Assembly (NCBI GenBank): GCA_954871525.1
Contig: OX940864.1
Coordinates: forward strand, 20,950,001 to 21,014,000
DNA from: Parietaria judaica
Lineage: Eukaryota > Streptophyta > Magnoliopsida > Rosales > Urticaceae
Direction: 5' to 3'
DNA: 64,000 nt
The position numbers were made by a program, and so were the translations under genes. Positions 25,101 through 37,613 of this stretch are shown piece by piece. The notes under the pieces are model-generated. The model had not been told where the DNA came from. It searched no databases and saw nothing but the letters and a program-made list of their open reading frames with translations. Position 1 is the first letter of the stretch. The number at the start of each line of letters is the position of its first letter.

Positions 25101-26594
25101 ACGGATGCGGAATGGGCAACCGCCTTGAAATTTACCGAATTCCTCAAACCTTTTTATGCTATTACTTTAAATTTTTCTAACCAAAAAAGACCCTCTTTAA
25201 ATCATGGTCTTTCGGGTCTTTACCAAATTACGTGTGCTTTTCAAGAATTTTCAAATAACCCTATTATTGCTCCCCTTATTCCGGGAATGATTGCAAAATA
25301 CCAAACTTACTGAGATCCACCCCCGTTTTCGTTTTGCTTCGATGCTATACTAGATCCTCGTTTTTCGTTTACTTGGGGGCCAATGATGTTAGCATGCTGG
25401 AAAACATAGGGGCGGATTACCGGAATTATATTAACGTTGTTAATAAAGCATTTTTTGCATTGTACAGTGAATACCTCGTGCGGTTCCCACAGTACAACGC
25501 ATAGGAGGAGCAAAGGGCAGTAATGGAAAGCCCAACGAAGACGGGACTAGCGTTTAGCCGGAGACTCAAGCAACGGCTAGATCGCGGGGAAGCAGGGGAA
25601 TCCAGTACGGCTCCGGCACGGGCGGACATACCGGAAGGGGCACCGAAAGAAGTGAAGCGGTACTACGGCCTACGGTTCGACGACGATTCAGCCGAGTTCG
25701 ATGTGATAAAGTGGTGGAAGAATCAACGGGACAGATTCCCGATATTGGCGAGAATGGCAAGGGATATACTGTCCATCCCCATTTCAGCGTTTCTTCGGAG
25801 AGCGCATTCAGTACGGCTCAGAATGTCATAAACGACCGGAGGGCGTCAACCACCAACACACACGTCGAGCAAATAATGGTGTTGAATGATTTGTTGTTCC
25901 AGAACCCCGTAATTGCCGAACGGTCCGACCAAACCAAACTGGAGCTAATGACTGAAAGGTTTAACGCCTTATTCCCCGAATGACGCAATGTAAACGCCAA
26001 TATGATGTGCTCTTTCCTCTCTTGGTTTTATGTCCCTAAGGAGGGTTTTACAAGAGATGTTTTAGTGAGGCACCTTGTAATATTTACACTGAATATTTAC
26101 AGCTTTCTTCCACCTTATTGTAATATTCACAATGAATAATACAACTTTATTATTTAAATATCTCGTCTTATCATATTTATTTATATGTTAATTAAATTTG
26201 TTAAAATTATTAATATGTTACAAACTAATATTTATTAACATATGTTACAAATAAAAAATTAACAATAAAAATCAAGATTATTAATATGTTACAAAATAAT
26301 AAATTATGACATACTTAAATATTAATTTTGCAAAAAATAAATTATAGATAATAATTTTAAATAATTAACATACTTAAACAAAATTTAGAAATAATTAATA
26401 AAGTTTGATAATTAAATTCGGGTAAAAAGGACTAAAAATAAATATTTCAAGAAAACAGGTACATTTGCCGCAAACATCGCCCAGCGAGTCGCGACAAATT
26501 GCGAGCCATCGCGACTGCACGAGTCGCGACCGGAACAGTCGTGATTTTTGGCGATTTGGTCGCGACGAGTCGCGACGTCGCCTCCCCAGCACTA
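22132..26594 (+). mobile_element. hAT family 2, right copy, full length
   Basis: 4463 bp. Left end TAGCTGCAGAAAAACG; right end inverted TAGTGCTGGGGAGGCGACG. Flanks are TATATATA on both sides (22124-22131 and 26595-26602); because these lie in TA microsatellites the TSD is compatible rather than proven. Clusters of TCGCGAC-type motifs lie at both ends (22150-22260 and 26470-26580), likely transposase binding sites. Confidence 0.8.
22615..25983 (+). pseudogene. hAT family 2 transposase, interrupted (right copy)
   Basis: Exon 1 from ATG 22615 (MSRRSGGSSEGRRTAR) with a frame change near 22890 into a block containing ADPDETQRPEDADPDETQRP, then a donor GGGTAATA at about 23173. The intron (23174-24067) holds duplicated 120-bp segments. 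Exon 2 starts at 24068 with a BED finger (VWEFFHEDW, CKKCGRTLDAMGD, KRHARACFP), then TTDLWSGPSLNDY, TLDNAANNNA, SCHIINLIARTG. Near the end is the hAT dimerisation region (MARDILSIPIS, SSESAFST, INDRRAST) up to the stop at 25981-25983. Stops at about 24477, 24699 and 25311 and a late frameshift near 25790 make it non-functional as read. Confidence 0.9.
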
Positions 26595-28116
26595 TATATA
26601 TATATATATGAAAGAAGGAATTCGAATTAGAAGATTTAGTTCCATACTTCCTTTGCATGGGACCGGATCATAGACTATAGGTGATAATCTTGGCAACGGT
26701 TTTGGTTTCCGATTTCATATTATTTGATTTTTTTATTTTAAGAATTTTAAAAAAAATATAATTATAAAATGTCGAAGGGGAAGTTGCTGTGACGATTGAC
26801 ATTAAAATTCAATGCATTAAATAATGATGAACTATAATACTTATTAACATTAAAAAGTCCACATGCAGGTGTGAACTCGATTGAATTCCCACTCTTTATT
26901 TTATTGACTTACGGATTAAATCACTATGAAATTCTAATTAGAACAACACATGTCTCTTTCTTTGGGCCACTGCCAACTGTATATTGAATTTAATAAATCA
27001 ACAAACAAACTTAATATGTATAATACTTTTATGTTATATGTTATTTTAAAGTATGAATGTCTCTGCTTTCTTTCTCTTACCTACTTATCGTCCCGATCCC
27101 CAATATATGTTCTGACTTAATAAATGACATATATATATAACATTGACATGAAATTTCATCTTAATATGAACATAAAATTTCATCTTAATTTTACAGCTAA
27201 AATTGTAGTCTTATTTTGCTTAATGATTATAATTTATATTGCAATATACTATCCTAAAGCTAAAAGAATAAAACTATAAATATTTACATTATTTATTTTA
27301 TATATAGTGTTATGCTCCAATCTCTATTATTTGTAGTCCTTTGAATGTCTAAAGGAACCCGAAATTAATTGGATTTTTTTTAATTCATTTTTTCTTGGAC
27401 CCGGACGACATGTTTGGGTCCGGAAATTTTTATTTTTTTTATTTATTTTTAGAAAAAACATAGTTTATTATTCTAAAAAATAAGAAAAAAATCTAGAGCA
27501 CGGATCTAAGATACTCATAGACATTTTAAGGATTAATTATTTGTGGTCCACAAACACGGTCTTTGGGTTAAAATGAAATGGTATTTTACATTTGATTTGA
27601 TTTGATTCATTGATTTTGAGATATTGATGATGAAAGCAAAGTGAGTGACGTCAACACAAAGCCCCAACATATGAACTCCCTAATTATTAGTGCCAAAAAC
27701 CTTATATAATTGTTTAGTTTATTATTTAGTGAGTACAAGCACAAAATTACATATCATACGTACTTATTTACGTATTTCCAAGACCTTAGAAATAATTTAT
27801 TTATTTAATATGCACATTAACATTGAAGTTCTCGCGGGCAGTGGTCGTTGATTATATCTGTATTCAATGGACATTAATAATTAAATATACAAAACACACG
27901 GCGACACCAAATAATTACTTTAGTTAATTCAGAGTTCAATTAATGGCTTCTATTTCTATATCTTGATTATTAATTTATCGCCATGTCAACTATAAATTAT
28001 ATTAATGAATAGAAGACCCTTGTTTTCACGTTTTGATTTGCGTTGAGTCACTTGGTATTTTAGAAGTAATAATACTCATTGATTTTTTTTTTACAGACAT
28101 TTAATTTCATTGTGAT
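26595..28116. other. Intergenic, AT-rich
   Basis: TA microsatellite at 26592-26609, then ordinary AT-rich sequence. No gene, RNA or repeat end recognised. Confidence 0.5.
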
Positions 28117-28205
28117 TTTTTTTAAACTTTGCTGCACGTGGGGAATGAACCCACGGCCTCTATTTTAGAGGTAATGTGAAATTACCGCTAGGCTATCCTA
28201 GCAAC
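28117..28205 (-). mobile_element. Short tRNA-derived SINE-like sequence
   Basis: On minus: GATAGCCTAGCGGTAAT (A-box-like) and GTGGGTTCATTCCC (B-box-like), followed by A-rich sequence. It cannot be a working tRNA as I read it, because the arms do not pair properly. No clear TSD. Confidence 0.55.
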
Positions 28206-29675
28206 TACAATCTCATGATGAATTATTATTTGCGCTTTATATATATAAATATATTATAGTATTATACCTAAGTGTGTCATTCATGACTCATGAGTCGTGA
28301 CTTCTCATGACTCGATAATTCTGAGGTATCACAAATTCTCGACGAAGTACAATCATGGCACGTGCGGTCCTTAGTCTCTTTTTTGCTTTGGAAATTCAAA
28401 TTTTAATTATAGCTTTAAATTTAATCGACTCTAAGAAATAAACCAAAATTCAAAAACATCCACCTGCTCTCGGCAATGCTTTGATATATCCAGAATTTTA
28501 GTTTGTCGGTATGTTCTGTGTTTTTTTGTTTACTCATTTTCATGAAAACAAAAAGGAAAAAAAATTAAAGAAATTGAGAAAATAGGGAAAAAGAAAAAGA
28601 AAAAAAAAAGAGAGAGAGAGAAAGGAATACAAAAAAGGTGACTATAGTACTCAATGTTAAGTATAACTTATATCAAATTATAATTAGGGTAAAATGCGGC
28701 TAAAGTACTCAATGTTTATATTTTTTGCGATTATGTACCTAATTATTTTTATTGGTGACTATAGTACCTAAAGTTTATACTGTTAAGGAATTTGGTTTCC
28801 TCCGTCAAACTCTGTTAGTGGTATCCTACGTGGCACTTTAGATATTGGATAAATTGTAACTAAAGTTCCTAATGTTTTAAAAAAATTGAACTATGTACCT
28901 AAACTTTTTTTTTAAGTTGCTTTTGTTATAAAATTTGGTTTCTTCCGTCAACTCACATGCATTTGACCGCCACGTGACATTTTTTTTATTTTTTAAACAT
29001 TAAACAAATGTAATCTAATAATAATTAAAATTGAATTTATAAAATAATTTAACGAGGTTATAAAACTTGTATTATGTTATGAAGCATTAAATATATTTAG
29101 TTATTCGATATTATTAAAATAAAAATCTACACCATTAATAAAAATACCCTTAAACAATTTTTTTTACACATGAATTAATATATTTATTTTTGTCTTTAAT
29201 GCGTAACTATAGTAATATGTTAATTTAAAAGTATAAGATACATTTAAATTATTATTTTGTCAACATGCCTCATTTCTAAAAAAACGTACAGCCCCCTTGA
29301 AAATATAAAGAGGCGCATAATTAATTATTAATATTGAAGAGATAATTATTATTTTTTAAAATTAAAATGATTGAAAAAGTATAAAAATGAAACTAGATTA
29401 CATTTTAAAAGTATATTTTAATTATTTTCTAAAGTAACATGTATATTTTTGGAATAATTTTTTATACATATAGAAGTATATAAAAAAAATCCATTCTTTC
29501 TAGTAGAAAGTGAGAAATTCAGATCAAATTTTAAGCTTAATTTTATTTTTATTTAAAAACTAGATATCACGTTTTTGTATATATAAATATTTATACAAAG
29601 TCATAAAATAAGAGAAGTAGTGAAAAGTTGGGCCCCGCAATTATTTTGAAGCAAATAATATTGATAGCTCTATAT
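28206..29675. other. Intergenic, AT-rich
   Basis: Purine-rich tract at 28545-28635. From 28687, AGGGTAAAATGCGGC followed by phrases on ACTATAGTACC is like the terminal sequence of the MULE MITEs at 50-58 kb, but no matching inverted end was found. No gene recognised. Confidence 0.45.
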
Positions 29676-30692
29676 CAAGGTTCGAATTACCGATGATAAT
29701 CGTCGATAATCGGTGATAATCGGTCTTACCGATTGTTACCGGTAAGTTGCCGGCTCCAACAGTTATCGGTTTATATGCTTTTTGACGATTATCGAGCTTT
29801 TCGATAAAACATTTTCCAACCGATTATCGGAAATTGCAGTGTAAAAATGAGGGTCTTTTCGGTGAAAAAAAAATATCGCGGCAAAAATACCAATTAAACT
29901 TTCGGCAAAAATAATTATACTCACACAAGAGCACCCCACCCCACCCCACCCCGCCACGTCATGTCTGTCCGGACGGCGGCGGCGCGCGCGTGTGGTGGTG
30001 TAACATTTGTGTGAGTCCTCCTTCATCCACAAAATCCTATGACCCAAAAGGCCCAAGCTCTTGTCCCTAATATTTGGTATATAAACATCACCAAACTCTT
30101 GTCATCTATCAATGTGGGACTTTTTGTTATTCAACTAATATCACACATTCACACTTAACATACACATACACTTCACCTAATAATTTAACTTAATATTATA
30201 CACTTAACATACATATTAACTTCACCTAACATACATATACACTTAATATGTATATTCATTTAATATTATACACTTCAACTAATATTAAATTTGTTAACAT
30301 ACATATACAATTAACATGCATATTCACTTAATATTACACACTTAATTAACATACATATTCACTTCACATAATAATTTGACTTAATATTATACACTTAAAC
30401 TAATAAAGTGACTTAATATTATACATTTCACCTACATATTTAAGTTACAAATGTGTTTTGTTGAATACAATTATGTCTTGTATGTATTAAATATGATATT
30501 ATAAAAATATTTTATAAGTTTTTCGTCGAAAAGTATAGAAAAGTATCGATAATCCGTCGATAATCATCGAAAAGTATCGGTAATCGGTAAGCTACAGTAT
30601 TATAGGTTTTCCGTCGGTTTATCGGTAAGCTATCGATTAATCCGTCGAAAACGGTAACCGATTTATCGACAAGCTCGGTAAGTTGAACCTTG
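29676..30692. mobile_element. hAT-type MITE, CAAGGTTC family, copy B
   Basis: 1017 bp. Left end CAAGGTTCGAATTACCGA; right end inverted CAAGGTTCAACTTACCGA. TSD CTCTATAT at 29668-29675 and 30693-30700. Subterminal GATTATCG/CGATAATC repeats at both ends; GC-rich core near 29935-30000. Short open frames inside have no known domain. Confidence 0.92.
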
Positions 30693-30830
30693 CTCTATAT
30701 TAAGTTATTAACCTGGATAAAGTAAATCTGTGGGGCCCACAACTAATAAATACAAATATTTAATAAGAGAATAGAGAGAGTCCTCCTAGGTAGAAGACGA
30801 AGACGAATTGCAGAAGACGAAGACCGAAGC

Positions 30831-32193
30831 TCAGTTTGGTTTTCCGGCGTCTTCTACTTTACGTTTCCGTTGGCCAGCGGCGATGGGGGCCCTTTGGAGC
30901 CGGGGGCCCTCGGCCGCCGCCTCGTCAGCGTCTTTTATTGCCAAACCTATTTTTGCCACCGGAGCTGAGCGAGAGTGCAGTTCAAGCAGCTGCTTCATCA
31001 TACCCTCCATCGAGGAAAACCGTTGGTTAATGTCCGTGAGACGCATTTCCAAGTTCCTGAACTTCTTGACCTCCTTCAATTTCTCTTCCAATGCCTCTAC
31101 TTTCTTCGCCAAAGTTTCTACCTTGTTAATCTTGTGCCACGCGCTCTTGTCTTGCACAATGTAAGTCTGCCATGTTCCTGATTGAAAAGACGCTTATTAT
31201 TCATCGCAAGAGCTTGTTCATGACGGGTTATTACTTTATACTTATTTGTTCATTGTTCTTACAGTAACTAAAGAATATTAAACACGGGCACTTTAAAAAA
31301 GAGGCGGAAGTACCGAAGGACGGCGGGGAGTGAATGACCAAGTCGCCGGGGGAGAGATCCTTTACTGCGGACCCCACCGAGAGTACCTCTCCTACACTTT
31401 CGTATCCTCCGACAGCTGGCACTTCTGGCCTCACAGGATACACTCCTATCACCATTTTAGACCCAGTAAAGAACCTATCTTATGGATAGCTGCGGCGTGA
31501 TAGATTCGGTCCGGTATTTGCTATTAAAGGACCAAACACTGCATTTTTTGGAATTTTTCAAGCAAAACCAATCACTCCATTTTTAATACACAAAACACAT
31601 TTATCAAATGTACGGTATTTGTAAGCGGTACAACGGGTATTTTACCGTGTTTACCGCTTCAAAAAATATCACCAAAGATTTAAAAAAATTCATAGAAAAA
31701 TAACACTCATACAGTAAGCAATACGAGCCATATCTCAATTATATATAAAGCATGAACATTTACATAATCTATATATAAACTGATGGACAAAACTCCAAAT
31801 AAAAAAGATTGCCATTATTCGACTTTTACAATAATAAAAAATCAGCAAAAAGAGAAAGAGACCTTCGATTCGATTGATGTCGGAGGGGTTGATCGGAGCA
31901 GCGATCATCCTCACACACACGTCGTTCTCCTTCACCTCCACGGACGGCATATTCACCACTCTTCAACCCACAAAAACCACACAAACTTTCATGGCAAGGA
32001 AATAGAATTATAGCTAAGTTTTATCGGCGAGAAACCCTGACCTAGCGACGGAATCGGGAGAGCCTTGCTGGTCGTATACAACGGCCTTCGACGGCGGCGA
32101 CATGGAGGCGGAGAAAGCACGCGCTGCTAGGGCTCGAGGCCGAGAAATGATCGACGGTCCGGCCACTTTCAGAGCTCCCATTAGCGACGCCAT
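30831..32193 (-). CDS. Chimeric gene: N-terminal part of mitochondrial enoyl-CoA reductase (MECR) fused to a coiled-coil tail
   Basis: Four exons on minus: 32193-32042, 31960-31863, 31442-31314 and 31177-30831, each with AG acceptors and GT donors. Lengths sum to 726 bp, exactly 242 codons with the stop. Exon 1 gives an Arg/Ala-rich mitochondrial-type presequence then MSPPSKAVVYDQQG. Exon 2 gives VEVKENDVCVRMIAAPINPS. Exon 3 gives YPVRPEVPAVGGYESVGEV. Exon 4 starts TWQTYIVQDKSAWHKINK. These match the GroES-like part of trans-2-enoyl-CoA reductase (mitochondrial fatty acid synthesis). The NADPH-binding fold is absent. The frame instead runs into about 95 residues with heptad-like LAKKVEALEEKLKEVKKF, source unknown and possibly gag-like. 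So it is unlikely to be a working reductase. A truncated pseudogene is the main alternative. Confidence 0.7.
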
Positions 32194-33056
32194 TGCCGTC
32201 TCTGAGCTTCGCTGCTTCAGACGGCGTCGTTTCGGGGTCTTCAGACTGGTCTAACTTCTGGGTTCAGCGAGTGGGTTCGCCGTCGGTTGGATTCAGAGAA
32301 GTTGAGAGCGAGGAAGAGAAGCTGAGAGCGGCGAGGAAGACAGGCTGAGAGCGGCGACGGCAACGGACGGAGAGGGTTTGGAGAGTAACCCTAGAAATTG
32401 GAACTCAAAATGTCGAGTGTACAGTCGAAGAGGGTGAAAACCCTAAAAATGAATTAAAAATAAATAAAAAATGAAAATAAACCGGGTTCTAAACCGGATA
32501 CGGATATCCGAATTTTTAAATAACAAAACCCGTATCTGGTTTTAAATCCGGGTCCGGATATCTGTATCAGGATTCCGGATTCGGATTTTAAAATCGGATA
32601 CGGATGCGGATTTAAAACCGGATATCGGATTTTGGTTACAACGCTAGTTTTTACCTGACTCATGTTTGGCTGCTAAGGACAAAAATAAATAAATATAAGT
32701 TGATGGCGCGCCGTATTAAACGACAACGTTTTGAAAACTTTCCTTTTTTTATCACTAAAAAAAAAGGAAACTTTCCTGATTCACTTTTGCACCGTTCACA
32801 TTCCCTCATTTATACGACATGATGACATTAGACAAAGATATTAATTTAGGCAACTATTTGATTCATTTTCCTACTTTGCAACGATCACATTCTCTTATGC
32901 TGACAAACTATATATATAATAAGTATAACTCGGAACTTACTAAAAACGCTAGGATCCAAAGCTTCTACTTTGTTCTTCTTCTTCGTCTTCTTCTTCTTCG
33001 TCGTCGTCGTTGTCAATGCCTGACGAATTAATTTTATTTTATTTTTAATTTGTGCA
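32194..33056. other. Region between the chimeric reductase gene and the RNase III-like gene
   Basis: 32194-32440 is GC-richer and probably holds the leader and promoter of the minus-strand chimeric gene; no clear TATA box was picked out. 32450-32640 is a palindromic GGATACGGATATCCG-type repeat, like MITE cores elsewhere in the window. 32940-33020 is a TTC/TCG-rich tract. Confidence 0.45.
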
Positions 33057-34066
33057 GCTTACTAAAAATCCTATTGTGGAATCTTCTTCGCAGTTCTTGA
33101 TCCCATCAAGGTATGTTCTTTAATAATATCTTTATATGAATATTGACTGTTTTATGATCGTTTGCAATCGTATTCAATTTCATGTTTGAATCATACTCCA
33201 TTGAATGTCACTGATTATCAAGCTTTTTTTCATTTTCTTCTCCTTTTCGGTTTTTTATTCTAATACAGTATTTTATATTTGATGATGTTCTCAAGTTTTG
33301 TTAATATATATCTCATATTTTTAATTGTGCGAAAAACTATACATTAAAAATGTACGTTAGTTTTTCTTATACTCTCTCTATTATATTAATTATCAAAAAA
33401 TCAGAATTTCTCTTACAAGATTTGAATTTGAGGATACAAGCTAAAATATTACGGTTTGTTAATTTCTCTTATTAATTTTTATTCTATAGTTTTTATATTT
33501 TATTATGTTAAATTACAGTATATTATATTTGATGATGTTCTCAATATTAACGAGTTTTGTTAATATATATATATCTCATATTTTTAATTGTGCAAAAAAC
33601 TATACAGTAAAAGTGTATGTTAGTTTTTCTTAAACTCTTTCGATTATATTAATTATCAAAAACTCGAAATTTCTCATATAAGATTTTAATTTGAGGATAC
33701 AAGCTAAAATATTACGGTTTCTTAATTTCTCTTATTATTTTTTATTCTATAGTGTTTTATGAAATTAGTTATGATATAATCAGGTTACATAATGGCAAGG
33801 AGTTTCAAGTATTGTTATATATCGTCAATAAGTCGTGCGATAATAGAGGAGCGACTCGAGTACAGCTTTAATGATGTCGTGTTACTAAAGAGCGGATTTC
33901 TCCATAGTGAGCACAAAGACTCACAATTTCTACGCCGCGCGTTTATCGGGGACTCCATTCTCGGTTCTGCCGTGACGTTAGATTTGGCTGACACGCTCCC
34001 GGGCGTGGCAGTGGGGACGCTCTCCTCAAATCGCTCGAATCATGTGCGCAATCGGGCACTAGCTAG

Positions 34067-34249
34067 CAGGGCCGGCCCAACAGTTTTCGGGGCCTTGGGC
34101 GAATGATTAATTTGAGACTTTTTTTGAAAGTTTGTAATACAATATTGCAGGAGCTATTGTATTACAGACCATTGCAGGAGCTATAATAGACTACTCTAAA
34201 AGGGGCTTTGGCCTACCTCCCAACTCGCCCGTAGGTTGGGCTGGCCCTG
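34067..34249. mobile_element. hAT-type MITE in the RNase III-like exon
   Basis: 183 bp. Ends CAGGGCCGGCCCAAC and, inverted, CAGGGCCAGCCCAAC. TSD CTAGCTAG at 34059-34066 and 34250-34257. Confidence 0.92.
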
Positions 34250-35423
34250 CTAGCTAGGCTAGTCGTGCATCATCGCCTTTTTTACTATTTCTCGCGAAAC
34301 TCAACTCGCTACGAAGAATACTAGGTAAATAAGTTAGTTTTCATAATTCAAAAGTTTTTTTTAGCATATATTTCAATTCAATTGACTCGTGCTTCTTCTT
34401 TTTTCTTTTTTCGGCTTGTGCAGATGGGACGATTTATCATAGATCCCGAGCTTGCTCCAACTCCGAAAATTTTTGGTGACCTTTTGGAGTCTGTACTTGG
34501 GGCAGTATTCGAGGATTCAGGAAGGAATTTAGATATCCTTACTCAGGTAAGCGACCTTTTTTAATGATAGAAATTAGAATTGTATTTATATTTGGTTATA
34601 ATTAACGAAGTTATAAAATCATATTGTCAAGTATTCTTACATCTAGAAGGGGAATAGCAAGTAAGTTTGGTGATTTGAACGATTGGTTGATTCTTACATC
34701 ATATTGTCAGAGCCTCTGCTTGTACTCGTTTTAGTTGTTTTCTGTTTTATTCTTCATGAAAACCCGAATCGAAATGGAAATCCGGGTAACTAAGACGAGA
34801 ACCGGATCAAGGTCTCTGGAAATTCAGTTCAGAGCTTTCAAACCGGGTTTCAAAATCAGATCCCGTATTCGGGTTTGGAAAACATTATCCTTCAAACGAA
34901 TTTTTCGATTCTAGTTCTAAAATCGGATTTCGTGCTCTTACTTTTCATTTCTTATGTACACTAGTTAAATGGAAAAATGATTAAGAAACGGAAACGAATC
35001 TAAACACACTATAAATAGATAACGACAATCTAATGTGCATGTGAATCATAATTAAATCTAGAAAGGAAGCATAGATGTAAAGAGAAATAAGTTCAGAACA
35101 AAGCACTTGAGTGCGAAAACGACAAAAAACAAACAGATTTTAACTGTGCTTTCCCGGCTTATTAAGTGGATAATTAGCACAAAAAAAAAAAACGTATTTC
35201 TACTTTCAGTGGAATATCTCATACTTACTAAACTAAATAGAACTGTACAACTAACATTTTTTCCCCTAATCTCCTGAAATAAATTTTGCTTTAAATATAC
35301 TCATATTATTGTGGTATTTTAATATGTATATGGATAATATTATTTTTATTTTTTCTTGCGGATTTCTTTAGTCAATAAAAGTACTTAAGGAAATAACAAA
35401 TCTGTTCTTGAAATTGGTGACAT

Positions 35424-35984
35424 CAGGGGGCGGAGCGAGGGCGGCCGCCCCCACTTGGTCCGAACACGTTATTTTTATTTTTATTTATACATTTATATAT
35501 AAATAATAAACATAACACTTGTAGACTAAATATCATTATAGTATAGTGGAGTTTTGATACTCTTAAAGTTCTCCTCTAAATTATAGCCCAAGGTTCAATT
35601 CTCAGACCCACAATATTTTTTATTTTTTTTAGCAACACTTTTTATGATTATAATTTAATATGTTTCATAGTATTTTGTACTTTACTTAATTATGTATACT
35701 AAAACCATTACAACTTACAAAATTAGAGAATAAAAACTCCCAATCAATTTAAGACGTGCAAAGTTTTAAATATTGAAAAAAAATTATATTAATATTTTGA
35801 GAACGTAACATGTAGATTTCTAATCATAGAGATCCTAACGAACTATTTTCATGAGCCGAAAGTTCATATTTTTTTTTAGTTATAATGCAATGTATAATAA
35901 TAGTTTCATTGTCTCGTTTTATTACGAAATTTATAGCCAATTAATTTTCGCCCCCTCTTAGTTAGTGTTCTGGCTCCGCCCCTG
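35424..35984. mobile_element. hAT-type MITE with an internal tRNA-like stretch
   Basis: 561 bp. Ends CAGGGGGCGGAGCGAG and, inverted, CAGGGGCGGAGCCAG. TSD GGTGACAT at 35416-35423 and 35985-35992. The termini resemble those of the hAT element at 11553. At 35540-35615 it carries TAGTATAGTGG (A-box-like) and AAGGTTCAATTCTC (B-box-like), like a tRNA-derived SINE. Confidence 0.92.
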
Positions 35985-36012
35985 GGTGACATGCGATGGG
36001 CGACGGGTGTAG

Positions 36013-36774
36013 ATTGCCTGCTCCGACCGGGCGTGGCAGGCAGTGGATGCGGGCAACTGCTCTTGGTCGTTCGTCCATCACAATATGATATATATATAAA
36101 ATCAATGTTCATTGTATACGATAATTATAAGTTTATAACTTCTAAGTTTTTTTTATAAATATAAATATATACACTAATGTAGGCTCAAATATTATCCAAT
36201 AACATACACTTACACCGTTCAAGCTCTTGGGTCAAGAATATGGACCACATTGAAAATTGACTATATTTTAAATCATATATTCATTTATAAAAAATAAAAA
36301 AAATAAAAAAAAAGGAATGTGTTTATTTAGGAATTCATGTGGAAGGAATAATAAAACTAATTCAGTTAGAATTATAGGATTTATGAAAGAGGACACGTCC
36401 TTTACCCAGTATTAAAGTGTTTTGGAGTAAGATTAATACCACATGAATCGTATGAGATAAGAATTTATCCAAATAATGAGGAAAGATCACAAAGAGTTGT
36501 AATTAGATTTGATCATAGAATTGTCGCTAAAAGCCATTTGCTACTTCCAAACTATGCATATTGACGTGTACAAACTCCTTTGGCTCTCACCATTTTCCTA
36601 GAAATATAACTAGAAGAATTTATACACCTCAATATAGATAGTTTCAAAATCAATATCAACCCGTTGTGATGATATTCGTCAATTCGATAAAGTAGTCGGA
36701 GTATTATAAATTATAAATTATAAGTGTGGCTACTAGAACCCCTAGCCTCTATCAAGCAAAGTGATTGTGTGAGG
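36013..36774. other. Intergenic after the RNase III-like gene
   Basis: 36013-36085 is GC-rich and may be the 3' part of the gene. The rest is AT-rich with nothing recognised. Confidence 0.45.
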
Positions 36775-37605
36775 CAAGGTTCAACTTACCGATGTTACCG
36801 ATAAACCGATTACCGTTTTCGACGGATTAATCGATAGCTTACCGATTAACCGACGGAAAACCTATAACACTGTAGCTTACCGATTATCGATACTTTTCGA
36901 TGATTATCGACGGATTATCGATACTTTTCGATACTTTTTGACAGAAAACTTATAAAATATTTTGATAATATCATACCACAAAACATATGTTAAATTATTA
37001 AGTGTATAATTATAATATTAATATTAGTTGAAGTGTATAATATTAAATGAATATACATATTAAGTGTATATGTATGTTAGGTGAAGTGTTAATATGTATG
37101 TTAAGTGTATAATATTATTTGAAGTGTGTAATATTAAGTTAAATTATTAAGTGAAAGTGTATGTGTATGTTAAGTTGTGTGATATTAGTTGAATAGCAAA
37201 AAGTCTCACATTGATAGATGACAATAGTTTGGTGATGTTTATATACCAAATATTAGGGACAAGGGCTTGGGCCCTTTGGGTCATAGGATTTTGTGGATGG
37301 GGGAGGACTCACACAAATGTTACACCACCACACGCGCGCGCCGCCGCCGTCCGTCCGGACGGACGTGACGTGACGTGACGTGGTGAGGTTGTGCAAATAT
37401 AATTATTTTTGCCGAATTTTTTTTTACCGAAAAGTACCTTTTTTTTACACTGATTTTACCGAAAATCGGTTGGTAATCGGTTTATCGAAAATCGTCGAAA
37501 AGTGTATAAAAACGATAAGCATTACAACCGGCAACTTACCGGTAACTACCGAAAAGCCGAAAAATCGACGATTATCGTCGATTATCGTCGAAAAATCGTA
37601 CCTTG
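36775..37605. mobile_element. hAT-type MITE, CAAGGTTC family, copy C
   Basis: 831 bp. Left end CAAGGTTCAACTTACCGA; right end inverted CAAGGTACGATTTTTCGA. TSD GTGTGAGG at 36767-36774 and 37606-37613. Opposite in orientation to copy B, judged by the GC-rich core near 37320-37385. Confidence 0.92.
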
Positions 37606-37613
37606 GTGTGAGG

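Larger units (their letters stand above)
33057..36012 (+). pseudogene. RNase III-like (RTL type) gene broken by two hAT MITEs
   Basis: A leader exon at 33057-33108 is followed by GTATGT. Coding starts at ATG 33792. With the MITE at 34067 and one TSD removed, exon 2 reads through ERLEYSFNDVVLLKSGFLHS, FLRRAFIGDSILGS and SNRSNHVRNRALA, and on to RNSTRYEEY just before GTAAAT (34325). Exon 3 (34424-34546) gives PTPKIFGDLLESVLGAVFED, the second RNase III signature. Exon 4 (from 35372) runs to TAG 36010-36012 once the second MITE is removed. In the first signature the usual LEF-GD reads RAF-GD, so a catalytic acid is missing, and an in-frame TAG precedes the exon 2 donor. No dsRNA-binding domain was seen. 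The family would cleave double-stranded RNA; this copy most likely does not. Confidence 0.65.

Noticed and set aside
28117..28205. Functional tRNA gene
   Set aside because: A and B boxes are present but the acceptor and anticodon arms do not pair; a SINE-like copy is more likely.
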